64,000 bases of DNA from Saccharothrix sp. ST-888 (GTDB taxonomy: Bacteria; Actinomycetota; Actinomycetes; Streptomycetales; Streptomycetaceae). Under the pieces are notes generated by a model, which saw only the letters and a program-made list of their open reading frames with translations, was not told the DNA's origin and ran no database searches. Of the stretch, positions 16,051 through 23,887 are shown one piece after another; positions within the stretch are counted from its first letter, which is position 1; the number at the start of each line of letters is the position of its first letter. The stretch lies in the NCBI RefSeq assembly GCF_000955975.1, contig NZ_JYJF01000006.1:57420-121419 (forward strand), in the 5' to 3' direction. The position numbers were made by a program, and so were the translations under genes.

Positions 16051-17373
16051 GTGACATCACACGCGCCCCTGCGTACGCCCCCGACGGGCGCCCGGACGGT
16101 GAGCGACACCGCCATGCCACCGCTGGACGCCTGGTTCCACCGGCAGCAGAGCAGCGGCGCGGCCTGCATGACGGTCGGGGTCCTCGCCTGGTTCGACGGC
16201 CCGGCGCCGACACCGGCCGTCCTGCGCGAACTGGTGCGTGAACGCCTCCAGCCGTACGAACGCCTGCGTCTCAGCGCCGCCCCGACCACTGCGCCGAGCT
16301 GGCCGCACTGGCTCCTCCAGGCGGAGTTCGACCCCGAGCACCACGTCGGCTCGGAGCTCCATGCGACCACCCTGGCCGCCTCCGTCGAGGAGCTGATCGC
16401 CCGGCCCCTCGACCCGGACCGGCCACCGTGGCAGCTGCACCTGCTCCCCGCCGACCCCGGCACCTCCACCGATCCTGCCGCCTCCACCGGCGAGGGCTTC
16501 GCGCTGCTGCTCCGTGCCCACCACGCCCTGCTGGACGGGAACTCCCTGATCGCGGTGGTCCGCGCCCTGCTCGACGGTCCGACCGGACAGCCTCCGTCCT
16601 GCCCCGAATTCCCGTCCCGGCAGCGCTCCTTGGCTGCACGAGGACGCGAACTCGCCTGGTCCGTGGCGGATCTGCTGCCCCGGGCCCGCCCGCTGCCGTT
16701 CCACGGCCCCGTCGGGCCTCGGCGAGCGGTCGCCTTCAGCCGGATCGCGAGGGACGAACTCGACGGCGCCCGCGCTGCGTTGTCGCCGGAGCGGGCCTCC
16801 AGGAACGCGGTGTTCCTGGCTGCGACCGCAGGCGCGCTGCGGACCCTCGGGCTCACCGGGCGGCTGCCGCAGCTCCCCGGCGTCTGGGCGATGGTGCCCG
16901 TCGACGTACGCACCGCCGCCGAAACGTCTCTGCTGGGCAATCGCTACGCCACCGTCCGGGTGCCGCTCCCCGCGCTGCGACAGCCGCTGCAGCGGCTCGC
17001 CACCGTGCACAGCCTCACCCGGCGCGACGCACTCAAGCAACGGGCCGACGCCCAGGCCGAGTTGGTGGACCGGCAGCCGCGTCGATACACCACCTTGGGT
17101 GATGTCCTGGGCCGGTACGTCGACTCGCCCCGCTACTTCTCCGTCCTGTGCAGCAGCGGAGCGACGTACGCGGGCCGGTTCACTCTCGGCTCCGCATCCT
17201 TCGCCGCCCTCGCCGGTCTGCCGCCGCTGGGCCCCGGCCACCCGCTGGCGGTGACCATGTTCCACCACGACGCAACCACGGTGGTGACCACCGTCGCCGA
17301 CCAGCACCACCGCCAGCTGGCGGCCCCACTCACCGAGCTGATCCACGAGGAGATCCGCGTCCTCGGCCGCTGA
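16051..17373 (+). CDS. Wax ester synthase/diacylglycerol acyltransferase (WS/DGAT) family protein
   Basis: A 440-residue acyltransferase of the condensation-domain superfamily. The active site HHxxxDG lies at residues 157-163 (RAHHALLDGNSL). The N-terminus MPPLDAWFHRQQSSGAACMT and the late PLGPGHPLAVTMFHHDATTV match WS/DGAT enzymes, which esterify acyl-CoA to an alcohol or diacylglycerol at the membrane-lipid surface. GTG 16051 follows GAGG by 8 nt; a longer frame back to 15871 would run through the tandem repeats. Position after a hydrolase and a GT1 gene suggests acylation of a glycosylated lipid. Confidence 0.82.
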   Translation: MTSHAPLRTPPTGARTVSDTAMPPLDAWFHRQQSSGAACMTVGVLAWFDGPAPTPAVLRELVRERLQPYERLRLSAAPTTAPSWPHWLLQAEFDPEHHVGSELHATTLAASVEELIARPLDPDRPPWQLHLLPADPGTSTDPAASTGEGFALLLRAHHALLDGNSLIAVVRALLDGPTGQPPSCPEFPSRQRSLAARGRELAWSVADLLPRARPLPFHGPVGPRRAVAFSRIARDELDGARAALSPERASRNAVFLAATAGALRTLGLTGRLPQLPGVWAMVPVDVRTAAETSLLGNRYATVRVPLPALRQPLQRLATVHSLTRRDALKQRADAQAELVDRQPRRYTTLGDVLGRYVDSPRYFSVLCSSGATYAGRFTLGSASFAALAGLPPLGPGHPLAVTMFHHDATTVVTTVADQHHRQLAAPLTELIHEEIRVLGR

Positions 17374-17378
17374 CCCCG

Positions 17379-17597
17379 TCAGTGTCCCTGATCCGCACCG
17401 GAGTCGGCCGGATCCTCGGTGAACGGGCGCTTCCCGGCCGTGCAGTGGTAGCAGAGCTCGCCGCTCCCGTCCCGGTTGTACCACTCGTGAGTCCCGCAGT
17501 CGCCCGCGCCCTTGCCCGCGAACCCGAGCTCGACGAGAAACCAGGGCAGACGCCTGCGTATCGAGGTCCGCCACCGATACCTGCCCGCCCGAGTCAT
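17379..17597 (-). CDS. Small conserved-looking Cys/His protein
   Basis: A 72-residue protein convergent with the WS/DGAT gene (5 nt apart). It begins with a basic segment (MTRAGRYRWRTSIRRRLPWF) and ends in CGTHEWYNRDGSGELCYHC followed by TAGKRP. The CxxH plus CYHC arrangement looks like a small zinc-binding knuckle and recurs, as I remember it, in many short streptomycete hypothetical proteins. No function is known to me. Confidence 0.65.
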   Translation of the reverse strand: MTRAGRYRWRTSIRRRLPWFLVELGFAGKGAGDCGTHEWYNRDGSGELCYHCTAGKRPFTEDPADSGADQGH

Positions 17598-17656
17598 CCC
17601 CCGACCCTATCGGGGCGGTGCCGGGGGGCGAGGTCGACGTGTGTGCTCAGTGGCGC

Positions 17657-18079
17657 TCAGTCCTGCGCGAGCCGGGTGCGCAGGGCTTCGATGTCGGGCA
17701 CGAACCAGAGTTGGGTGCCCCGGTTGCTTTCGCGGACGAAGTCCCGCAGCGCGGTGCTGGCGTCCAGGTGGTGCGAGATGTCCCCGACGATGGCGAGTCC
17801 GAGCCGGTAGTTGACGAACTTCTGGACGATGTCACCCGCGATGCGGGTACGGAGCCGGAAGAAGTCGTCCGTGAGCCGGCCGACCGGGACCGCGACCCAG
17901 TCGGCGCCGAGGCCGAACCCGTCACCGATCACATCGGTTGCGGTGCGCTCGTCGCGCAGCGGCGTGCCGTCGGACGCGCAGACGAGGACGGGCGTGGCGC
18001 CGAGGTGCTGGAGTGTGTCGGGCATGGGCTGCGTTCCTTCCGGGGAGAGCAGGAGGGTGGAGGTGCGGATGCCGGTCAT
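17657..18079 (-). CDS. DUF4180 domain protein
   Basis: A 140-residue cytosolic protein matching DUF4180 by eye: ATDVIGDGFGLGADWVAVPV, LTDDFFRLRTRIAGDIVQKF, YRLGLAIVGDISHHLDAS and FVRESNRGTQLWFV. Function of the family is unknown. The stated ATG (18079) overlaps the stop of the upstream helix-turn-helix gene by 4 nt, so the two are translationally coupled. An internal ATG 18 codons later (PMPDTLQH) could also be used. Confidence 0.75.
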   Translation of the reverse strand: MTGIRTSTLLLSPEGTQPMPDTLQHLGATPVLVCASDGTPLRDERTATDVIGDGFGLGADWVAVPVGRLTDDFFRLRTRIAGDIVQKFVNYRLGLAIVGDISHHLDASTALRDFVRESNRGTQLWFVPDIEALRTRLAQD

Positions 18080-18510
18080 TCCGGTTGCTCGAGCACGGTG
18101 TTGACGACCTTCAGCAGGTCGGCCGCGGTGTCCAGGCCGCCCAGGACGATGATCTTGAGGGCGGCCCGTTCCTCGTCGTAGACGGTCTCGACGCGCAGGC
18201 GGTCACCGGTCCCGCCGTCGTGCCGTCCCATGGCGACGGCCATGACCGTATTGGTCAGGCGGGTCGTCGCCTCGGGGCTGATCGCTTCGATCTGCACGAT
18301 GGCGGACACCTCGGCATGGCGGGTCCTTCGGGCGGGCGAGGGGGCGGGAGTGCCGGTGAACGCCTCCAGGTCCTCGCGCGCGATCCGGTACTGCTTGCCG
18401 ACCCGGGCCGCTTTCAGCCGCCCGTCCCGCACGTAAGTCCGGATGGTCCTGACGTGCAGTCCCAGCAGGCTCGCCACCTGGTCCACCGAGTAGTAGGGCT
18501 GCTGCACCAT
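18076..18510 (-). CDS. Helix-turn-helix (excisionase-type) DNA-binding protein paired with DUF4180
   Basis: A 144-residue protein. Residues 5-52 form a MerR/excisionase-type winged helix (YYSVDQVASLLGLHVRTIRT, YVRDGRLKAARVGKQYRIAR). Residues 65-144 form an alpha/beta domain (VSAIVQIEAISPEATTRLTN, ERAALKIIVLGGLDTAADLL) that may bind a ligand. ATG 18510. It is first in a two-gene unit with DUF4180 and divergent from a TetR gene. It probably regulates its own unit, but no operator is obvious. Confidence 0.75.
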   Translation of the reverse strand: MVQQPYYSVDQVASLLGLHVRTIRTYVRDGRLKAARVGKQYRIAREDLEAFTGTPAPSPARRTRHAEVSAIVQIEAISPEATTRLTNTVMAVAMGRHDGGTGDRLRVETVYDEERAALKIIVLGGLDTAADLLKVVNTVLEQPE

Positions 18511-18622
18511 GCCGCGTCCATCCCGTCCTGGCCCTCGATCGAGCCGCGTAGCTACCGCATCTGTCCCCAAAGTATCACTTGATGAGGACTGATAGGGGCG
18601 TATAGGGAGTCCATTGTCTCGC

Positions 18623-18660
18623 TCTTGCTCGACTGAGCAAGAAGGTCTACAGTATTGCTC
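18623..18660 (+). promoter_or_regulatory. Leaderless promoter of the TetR gene with overlapping operator
   Basis: A perfect 8-bp inverted repeat TCTTGCTC-GACT-GAGCAAGA spans 18623-18642 and covers a -35 box TTGCTC (18625-18630). A -10 box TACAGT (18648-18653) follows after 17 bp. Start of transcription would fall at or next to the ATG at 18661. Further half-sites TTGCTC (18655) and GAGCAA (18685) flank the start codon. Confidence 0.6.
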
Positions 18661-19302
18661 ATGCAAGCAAGGATCAGTTCGGACGAGCAAAGCGGCGCCC
18701 CGGCGGGCCGGACCTTCACCGAGTCGGCGCGGCGGACGCAGATCGTGCAGGCCGCCATCGAGGTGATCGCGGACGTCGGCTATGCGAAGACCTCGTTCGC
18801 GAAGATCGCCAAGCAGGCCGGTCTGAGCAGCACGGGGATGATCTCGTACCACTTCAAGGGCAAGGACGACCTGATGCACGAGGTCGTCGTCGAGGTGATG
18901 CGGGTGGCCGAGGTGTACATCGTCCCCCGGATGGCGGAGGCCGACGGGTACCGGGGGCGGCTGCGCGCCTACATCGAGGCGAACGTCGAGCTGCTGGCGG
19001 CCTTCCCCAAGTACCTGCCCGCCCTCACCGAGGTGGTGACCCACCTCAAGGGGGACGATCCGCACCGGATAGGGTTCGCCGGCACCCTGAAGTCGATCAT
19101 GGACGTCCAGGAGCACCAGATGCGTGCGGCCCAGCAGGCAGGGGAGTTCAGGGACTTCGACGTCCGGGTGATGGTCACGGCGCTCCGCGGTGCCATCGAC
19201 GGTGTGGTCGTGCGTTCGGCGGCCGACCCCGGGCTCGACATCGCCGCCTGCGGACGCGAGTTGGCGGACATCTTCGACCTGGCCACCCGCAGCACGCCGT
19301 AG
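18661..19302 (+). CDS. TetR-family transcriptional regulator
   Basis: A 213-residue regulator. The helix-turn-helix is at residues 22-70 (RTQIVQAAIEVIADVGYAKT, then FAKIAKQAGLSSTGMISYHF) with an all-helical ligand domain after it. ATG 18661 is preferred over TTG 18655 because the promoter predicts a leaderless mRNA. The upstream palindrome covering the -35 box indicates autorepression. It precedes, on the same strand, a VC0807-like membrane protein and an FAD monooxygenase gene (139 and 48 nt gaps), which are likely targets. Ligand unknown. Confidence 0.9.
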   Translation: MQARISSDEQSGAPAGRTFTESARRTQIVQAAIEVIADVGYAKTSFAKIAKQAGLSSTGMISYHFKGKDDLMHEVVVEVMRVAEVYIVPRMAEADGYRGRLRAYIEANVELLAAFPKYLPALTEVVTHLKGDDPHRIGFAGTLKSIMDVQEHQMRAAQQAGEFRDFDVRVMVTALRGAIDGVVVRSAADPGLDIAACGRELADIFDLATRSTP

Positions 19303-19441
19303 CAGCAGCCGCCCGGCCGCCCGCAGCCGGGCCAGCACTCACCAGCAAGGCCGGCACGTCCGGTAGAACCAGCAGGACCTGCAAGAACACCGGAAGCAGC
19401 ACGTGCGGCAGCCAGTCCGCACACCACAGGGGGAGCACACC

Positions 19442-20185
19442 GTGAACCGGTTCACCAAGAACGCCCGGACCACCGACACCACGGCGGCCACCACGGGCGC
19501 ACAGGGGGAGGCCATGGAGCAGACGGCCGCGCAGGCCACCGCACCGACACCCGAGCAGAAGCGGAAGGCGGCCGCCGGCCGCCGGCAGCTGATCCGGTCG
19601 CTGGTCCTCGAACTGGCGCTCCCGCTGGGCGGTTACTACCTGCTGCACGGCCTGGGCATGAGCCAGTGGGCGGCTCTGGCGATCAGCAGCCTGCTGGTGG
19701 TGCCCTGGCTGGTCTTCGGGATGGTCAAGCTCCGCCGGGTCGAGGCGATGCCGGTGTTCACGCTGATCCTGCTGTTCGTCGGCGCCCTGATGTCGATGGT
19801 CACCGGAGACCCCAGGACCCTGCTGATCAGGGACAGCTGGCTGATCGGTGTGCTGGGCCTGTGGGTGCTGGGCACGCTGGCGACCGACAAGCCGTTCATG
19901 CTCACCGCCGCACGCTCGATCGTCGCGGCGAAGATCGGCGAGGACGGCGCCCGCGAGTGGACGGGCCGCTGGAACCACGAGCCCGAGTTCCGGCGGCACA
20001 TCCGGCTGCTCACCGCCGTCTGGGGAGCCGGCTTCACCCTGGACGCCGGTGTCCGGGTGGTGCTCGCCTGCACGCTTCCGGTCGACGCGGTTCCGCTGGT
20101 GAGCTCGCTGCAGTGGCTCGCCGTGCTCGGCGCGCTCTTCGCCTTCCACTACCAGTACGTCACCCGGCACGGCCTGAAGGTCTGA
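19442..20185 (+). CDS. VC0807-like integral membrane protein
   Basis: A 247-residue membrane protein with about five or six predicted helices (SLVLELALPLGGYYLLHGLG, WAALAISSLLVVPWLVFGMV, FTLILLFVGALMSMVTGDP and others) and a motif RTLLIRDSWLIGVLGLWVLG, the look of the uncharacterised VC0807 family. GTG 19442 has a GGGGGAG box 6 nt upstream; an internal ATG at 19514 has a similar box closer by. Placed between a TetR gene and an FAD monooxygenase gene, it may be part of a xenobiotic response, but no transport substrate can be inferred. Confidence 0.7.
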   Translation: MNRFTKNARTTDTTAATTGAQGEAMEQTAAQATAPTPEQKRKAAAGRRQLIRSLVLELALPLGGYYLLHGLGMSQWAALAISSLLVVPWLVFGMVKLRRVEAMPVFTLILLFVGALMSMVTGDPRTLLIRDSWLIGVLGLWVLGTLATDKPFMLTAARSIVAAKIGEDGAREWTGRWNHEPEFRRHIRLLTAVWGAGFTLDAGVRVVLACTLPVDAVPLVSSLQWLAVLGALFAFHYQYVTRHGLKV

Positions 20186-20233
20186 CAGGCCGTCCGCCGC
20201 AGCCGGGAGACCATCAGGGACACGGGCAAGGAG

Positions 20234-21553
20234 ATGGACATGGACACGGACGTCCTCGTCGTCGGAGCCGGCCCCACCGGGCTGCTGCTGGCCAACGAAC
20301 TGCAACTGGCGGGCGCCGACGCCCTGGTGCTGGAGCGGCTGCCGCAACGCAGCGGCCAGTCCAAGGCGTTGAACCTCCAGCCCCGCACCGCCGAGATCCT
20401 CCAGCTGCGCGGCTGGCTGGAACCGGTACTGGACCGGGCGATGGCGACCATCCCCGGCGGGCACTTCGCCGGGCTGCCGCTGGACTACGGGGTGTTCGAC
20501 ACGCCCTTCCCGTACCAGGTCGGCATCCCGCAGGCCAGGGTGGAGGAGTCGCTGGAGCAGCGGCTGGCGGCGTGCGGTACCCCGGTCCGGTACGGTCACG
20601 AGCTGCTGGACATCCGGCAGGACGGCGACGGTGTGACGGCGGAGGTGGCCGGCCCGGACGGCCGACGGCAGCTGCGGGCGCGGTACCTGGTCGGGGCCGA
20701 CGGCGGACGCTGCACGGTCCGCCAACTGCTGGGGGCCGCCTTCCCCGGCCGGGACGGCCGGATCTCCGCGGTGGTCGCGGACGTGCTGCTCGACGGCGGG
20801 GAGACCGCGCCCGCCGAGTGGCGGCTGCCGGACTTCGAGCCCGACGAGAACGGCGTCTCGTTCCTGCTCCCGCTCGGCGACGGCGTGTACCGTCTGCTCT
20901 TCGGCGGCCCGGCGCAGCAGGGCGTCGAGCGGTCCGTCCCGGTCGGCGAGGACGAGGTGCGCGCCGCGCTGCGCCTGCACCACGGTGACACCGTGCGGCT
21001 GCGCGAGCTGCGGTGGGCGTCCCGGTTCACCGACGCCTCCCGGCAGGTCGAGCACTACCGGGCCGGCCGGGTGCTGCTGGCCGGGGACGCCGCCCACATC
21101 CACCTCCCGGCGGGCGGCCAGGGGCTGAACCTCGGCATGCAGGACGCCTTCAACCTCGGGTGGAAGCTCGCCGCCGAGCTGCACGGCCGGGCACCGGAGC
21201 TCGTACGGTGTGGTCACGATGGTCGACGAGGGAGGCCGCCCGGGCCTGGGCTGGCAGCCCAAGGCGGTGTTCGACGCCATCGCCGAGGCCTACCGGGCCC
21301 GGTAGCGTCACCGCCGACGCGGCGCGAACCGGCGGAACCGGCAGCGGGCAGGCGGAGCGGGCGGCGGGCGGGCGGCGGAAAACCGCAGGCCCCGCCGCAT
21401 CGCCCAGGGGCGCGGCGAACCCTGCGACCGGGCCCGGCACGGAAGGTGCAGGGTCGCTCGCGGAGTTCGCCGCGCCCCTGGGGCGGGCCCGGCGTCACCA
21501 GGTCACGGGCAGCTCATGGACGCCGTAGACCAGCATGTCGCTCCGGTACCTGA
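20234..21553 (+). CDS. FAD-dependent aromatic monooxygenase with replaced 3' end
   Basis: The first about 322 residues are a good class A flavin monooxygenase (PHBH/Rox-like). They carry the Rossmann motif VVGAGPTGLLLANEL at 10-24, the VGADGGRCTVR DG motif, and the FAD motif AGDAAHIHLPAGGQGLNLGM followed by DAFNLGWKLAAELHGRAP. After about position 21200 the frame turns into Arg/Pro/Gly-rich nonsense that runs 117 more codons and overlaps the 3' end of the convergent P450 gene. The expected C-terminal thioredoxin-like domain is missing. A different frame just after the break reads a coherent tail of another protein (21198-21305). It is probably inactive or impaired. Confidence 0.7.
   Translation: MDMDTDVLVVGAGPTGLLLANELQLAGADALVLERLPQRSGQSKALNLQPRTAEILQLRGWLEPVLDRAMATIPGGHFAGLPLDYGVFDTPFPYQVGIPQARVEESLEQRLAACGTPVRYGHELLDIRQDGDGVTAEVAGPDGRRQLRARYLVGADGGRCTVRQLLGAAFPGRDGRISAVVADVLLDGGETAPAEWRLPDFEPDENGVSFLLPLGDGVYRLLFGGPAQQGVERSVPVGEDEVRAALRLHHGDTVRLRELRWASRFTDASRQVEHYRAGRVLLAGDAAHIHLPAGGQGLNLGMQDAFNLGWKLAAELHGRAPELVRCGHDGRRGRPPGPGLAAQGGVRRHRRGLPGPVASPPTRREPAEPAAGRRSGRRAGGGKPQAPPHRPGARRTLRPGPARKVQGRSRSSPRPWGGPGVTRSRAAHGRRRPACRSGT
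21403..21482. repeat. Streptomycete intergenic palindromic element / bidirectional terminator
   Basis: Perfect 18-bp arms (21403-21420 and 21465-21482) built on GGGGCGCGGCGAAC enclose a 44-nt loop that has its own short CCTGC/GCAGG pairing. It lies between the convergent monooxygenase and P450 genes. The core resembles the element at 60037-60200. Confidence 0.7.
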
Positions 21554-22706
21554 GGTCCTCGAACGGCACCGCCAGGCGGAGCTCCGGCAGGCGCTCCAGC
21601 AGCGTCTGCAGGGCGATCTGCAGTTCGGCGCGGGCCAGCGGCTGGCCCAGGCACTGGTGGATGCCGAAGCCGAAGGCGAGGTGGCGGCGGGCGTCCCGGG
21701 TGACGTCGAGCCGGTCGCCGCCGGTGAACACCTCCTCGTCCCAGTTGGCGGTGGAGGCCATGCACAGGACGCCGTCGCCCGCCCGGATCAGCGTGCCGTC
21801 GAGGTCCACGTCCTCCAGTGCCACCCGGGGGATGCCCAGGTGGACGATGGTCAGGTAGCGCAGCAGCTCCTCGACCGCGCCCTTGATCAGCGACGGGTCG
21901 GCGCGCAGCCGCTCGGCCTGCTCGGGGTTCTGCAGCAGTGCCAGGGTGCCGAGCGCCGTCATGTTGGCGGTCGTCTCGTGGCCGGCGACCAGCAGCAGGA
22001 CGCCCATCGCGGCGGCCTCCTCCAGGGTGACCTCGCCCTTGGCGACCAGCCGGCCGAGCACGCTCTCGTCGGGCTCGCGTTGTTTGCGCCCCGCCAACTC
22101 GACCAGGTAGGAGTTGAGCGCGTGCTGCGCGGCGTCGACCTCCGCCAGCGAGGAGTTGAGCGAGAGCAGCGTCTGGCTCTGCGCCTGGAAGAACCCGTGG
22201 TCGGCGTACGGGACGCCGAGCAGCAGGCAGATCACCAGGGAGGGGACCGGCAGGGCGTACTCGCGGACCAGGTCGGCCGGCCCGCCGTGGGCGACCATGC
22301 GGTCGAGCGCCTCGTCCACGATCTGCTGGATCTGCGGCCGCATCGCCTCGACCCGCTTGATGATGAAGTCCCCGGTGAGCAAACGGCGTTGACGGGAGTG
22401 CTCGGGGTCGTCGAGGCGGATGAAGGTGGGTGTGGTCCGGTCCAGCAGTTCGCGCCGGCCGGGGGAGAGGAACGGGAATCCGGGCACGCGGGCGTCGGCG
22501 CTGAACCGGCGGTCGCCGAGCACGAATCTCGCCTGCCGGTGGCCGGTCAGCAGCCAGCACGGGCTGCCGTCCCAGAGGCTGACCCGGTTGATCGGACCGG
22601 CGCGGTGGGCCTGCTCGTAGGCGGGCGGGGGAGCGAAGGGACAGGTGCCCCGGTCGGCGGGGACGGCCAGAGCGCTGTCGGCCTCACCGTTGGCAACGGT
22701 GGTCAT
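21495..22706 (-). CDS. Cytochrome P450 (CYP105-like)
   Basis: A 403-residue soluble bacterial P450. It has the I-helix oxygen motif AGHETTANM, the ExxR motif in EELLRYL, and the heme loop FGFGIHQCLGQPLAR with the thiolate Cys352. The N-terminal TCPFAPPPAYEQ and the overall pattern resemble CYP105, a family that oxidises varied natural products and xenobiotics. ATG 22706 is preceded by AAGGAG 4 nt upstream. A single-cluster ferredoxin gene lies 104 nt upstream on the same strand, a normal redox partner arrangement. Substrate unknown. Confidence 0.92.
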   Translation of the reverse strand: MTTVANGEADSALAVPADRGTCPFAPPPAYEQAHRAGPINRVSLWDGSPCWLLTGHRQARFVLGDRRFSADARVPGFPFLSPGRRELLDRTTPTFIRLDDPEHSRQRRLLTGDFIIKRVEAMRPQIQQIVDEALDRMVAHGGPADLVREYALPVPSLVICLLLGVPYADHGFFQAQSQTLLSLNSSLAEVDAAQHALNSYLVELAGRKQREPDESVLGRLVAKGEVTLEEAAAMGVLLLVAGHETTANMTALGTLALLQNPEQAERLRADPSLIKGAVEELLRYLTIVHLGIPRVALEDVDLDGTLIRAGDGVLCMASTANWDEEVFTGGDRLDVTRDARRHLAFGFGIHQCLGQPLARAELQIALQTLLERLPELRLAVPFEDLRYRSDMLVYGVHELPVTW

Positions 22707-22810
22707 GCGGCTCCTTCCAGGTGCAAGGGTGCAAGGGTGCGGGGCTGCGATGGGGGACCCGGCTGGTGGTGCGTCAGGAAGGTCGGGTGGGAGAGGTGGG
22801 GAGAGGTCCG

Positions 22811-23014
22811 TCAGGTGTTGCTGTCGTGCACGGTGATCGCGCCGCCGGGGCAGAGTGCGGCTGCCAGCCGGACGTCGCTCTGCACTGCGGGCTCGGGGCG
22901 GTCCGTGCGGAGCCGGACGAGTCCGTCGTCGTCCCCCTGGTCGAACACCGTGGGGGCGGTCAGTACGCACTGTCCTGCACCGCAGCAGCGGTCCTGATCG
23001 ATGGTCACGTGCAT
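22811..23014 (-). CDS. Small ferredoxin, P450 redox partner
   Basis: A 67-residue single-cluster ferredoxin of the kind that feeds electrons to streptomycete P450s. Cluster ligands are the cysteines in RCCGAGQCVL (residues 10-16) and the late cysteine in ALCPGGAI; the pattern fits a [3Fe-4S] or [4Fe-4S] cluster. ATG 23014. It precedes the P450 gene on the same strand and is probably co-transcribed. A perfect palindrome at 23044-23062 lies just upstream. Confidence 0.9.
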   Translation of the reverse strand: MHVTIDQDRCCGAGQCVLTAPTVFDQGDDDGLVRLRTDRPEPAVQSDVRLAAALCPGGAITVHDSNT

Positions 23015-23043
23015 CTCGGGCACCTCGGGTGGGAGAGACGAAA

Positions 23044-23062
23044 CAGTTGCCTCGGGCAACTG
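23044..23062. promoter_or_regulatory. Operator candidate upstream of the ferredoxin-P450 unit
   Basis: CAGTTGCC-TCG-GGCAACTG, a perfect 8-bp inverted repeat with a 3-nt spacer, 30 nt before the ferredoxin ATG. The arms contain the GTTGC/GCAAC half-site often bound by TetR- or MarR-type regulators. The regulator is unknown. Confidence 0.5.
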
Positions 23063-23233
23063 ATTGCAATCTAACCCAAGCCCCGTCGCACACGAAGAGC
23101 TTCCCGGCAATTCGCTGCGGTTGGCCGGAATCCACCCATCGGATCCGGTCCACCGCCCTTGCGGACGGGGAGTGGCGAGCTGACGGAGAATCCGGGAGTT
23201 CGGTGGTGTCCGGACGACTCTTGTGGTCTCATA

Positions 23234-23243
23234 CAACTAGTTG
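23234..23243. promoter_or_regulatory. Palindrome CAACTAGTTG between ferredoxin and OsmC genes
   Basis: A 10-bp perfect palindrome inside an AT-rich patch (ATACAACTAGTTGAATAA), of the size bound by MarR-family repressors. It lies 138 nt before the OsmC start, in the divergent intergenic region. Confidence 0.4.
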
Positions 23244-23380
23244 AATAACGAACCTTGCCGCCGCCCGAATCCACATTCGACGCCAACTGCCCAGCCCCGG
23301 CCACTCGTTGCCGCGGGCGGCGGATCCCGGTCGGCAGGCCGGACCGACGACATCCTCCCGACGCCCTGGAGAGACCCGAG

Positions 23381-23818
23381 ATGGACCTGGCGAACGCCAC
23401 CGACGCCGACACCTTCACCCGCAGCGCCGCCGTGGTCGCCACCGGTACCGCCACCGACTACCGTGTCGAGATCCGCGCGGGCAAGCACCCGCTGTCCGCC
23501 GACGAACCGGAGTCCGCAGGCGGCCAGGACACCGCTCCGACCCCGGTCGGCCTGCTGCTCTCCGCTGTCGGCTCGTGCACCGCGATCACCCTGCGGATGT
23601 ACGCCCAGCGCAAGGGCTGGCCGCTGGAGCAGGTCCGGGTCCACGTCGCCTACGAGAAGAGCGAGCACGGCGACCGCCTCACCCGCCGCATCGACCTCAG
23701 CGGCGACCTCGACGAGGCCCAGCGCGCCCGTCTGTTGGACATCGCCGAGCGCACGCCCGTCACCCGCGCCGTCCGCGACGGCCTGCCGATCGTCCCCGCC
23801 GGAGGTGCCCGCCACTGA
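23381..23818 (+). CDS. OsmC-family protein
   Basis: A 145-residue OsmC-like protein, a family of cytosolic dimeric thiol peroxidases and related proteins. The peroxidatic cysteine lies in LLSAVGSCTAITLRMYAQRK. The usual second cysteine in the later ERCPV position is threonine here (DIAERTPVTRAV), so the classical two-cysteine peroxide cycle is not supported. ATG 23381 follows GGAGA by 9 nt. It is divergent from the ferredoxin-P450 genes and followed by an unrelated membrane protein gene. Confidence 0.85.
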   Translation: MDLANATDADTFTRSAAVVATGTATDYRVEIRAGKHPLSADEPESAGGQDTAPTPVGLLLSAVGSCTAITLRMYAQRKGWPLEQVRVHVAYEKSEHGDRLTRRIDLSGDLDEAQRARLLDIAERTPVTRAVRDGLPIVPAGGARH

Positions 23819-23887
23819 CTCCGGCACTGACCGCGTCGGCCGGAGGGGCGGCTCGGGGGGCGACAGACGACAGACCAGGGGGAAGCT

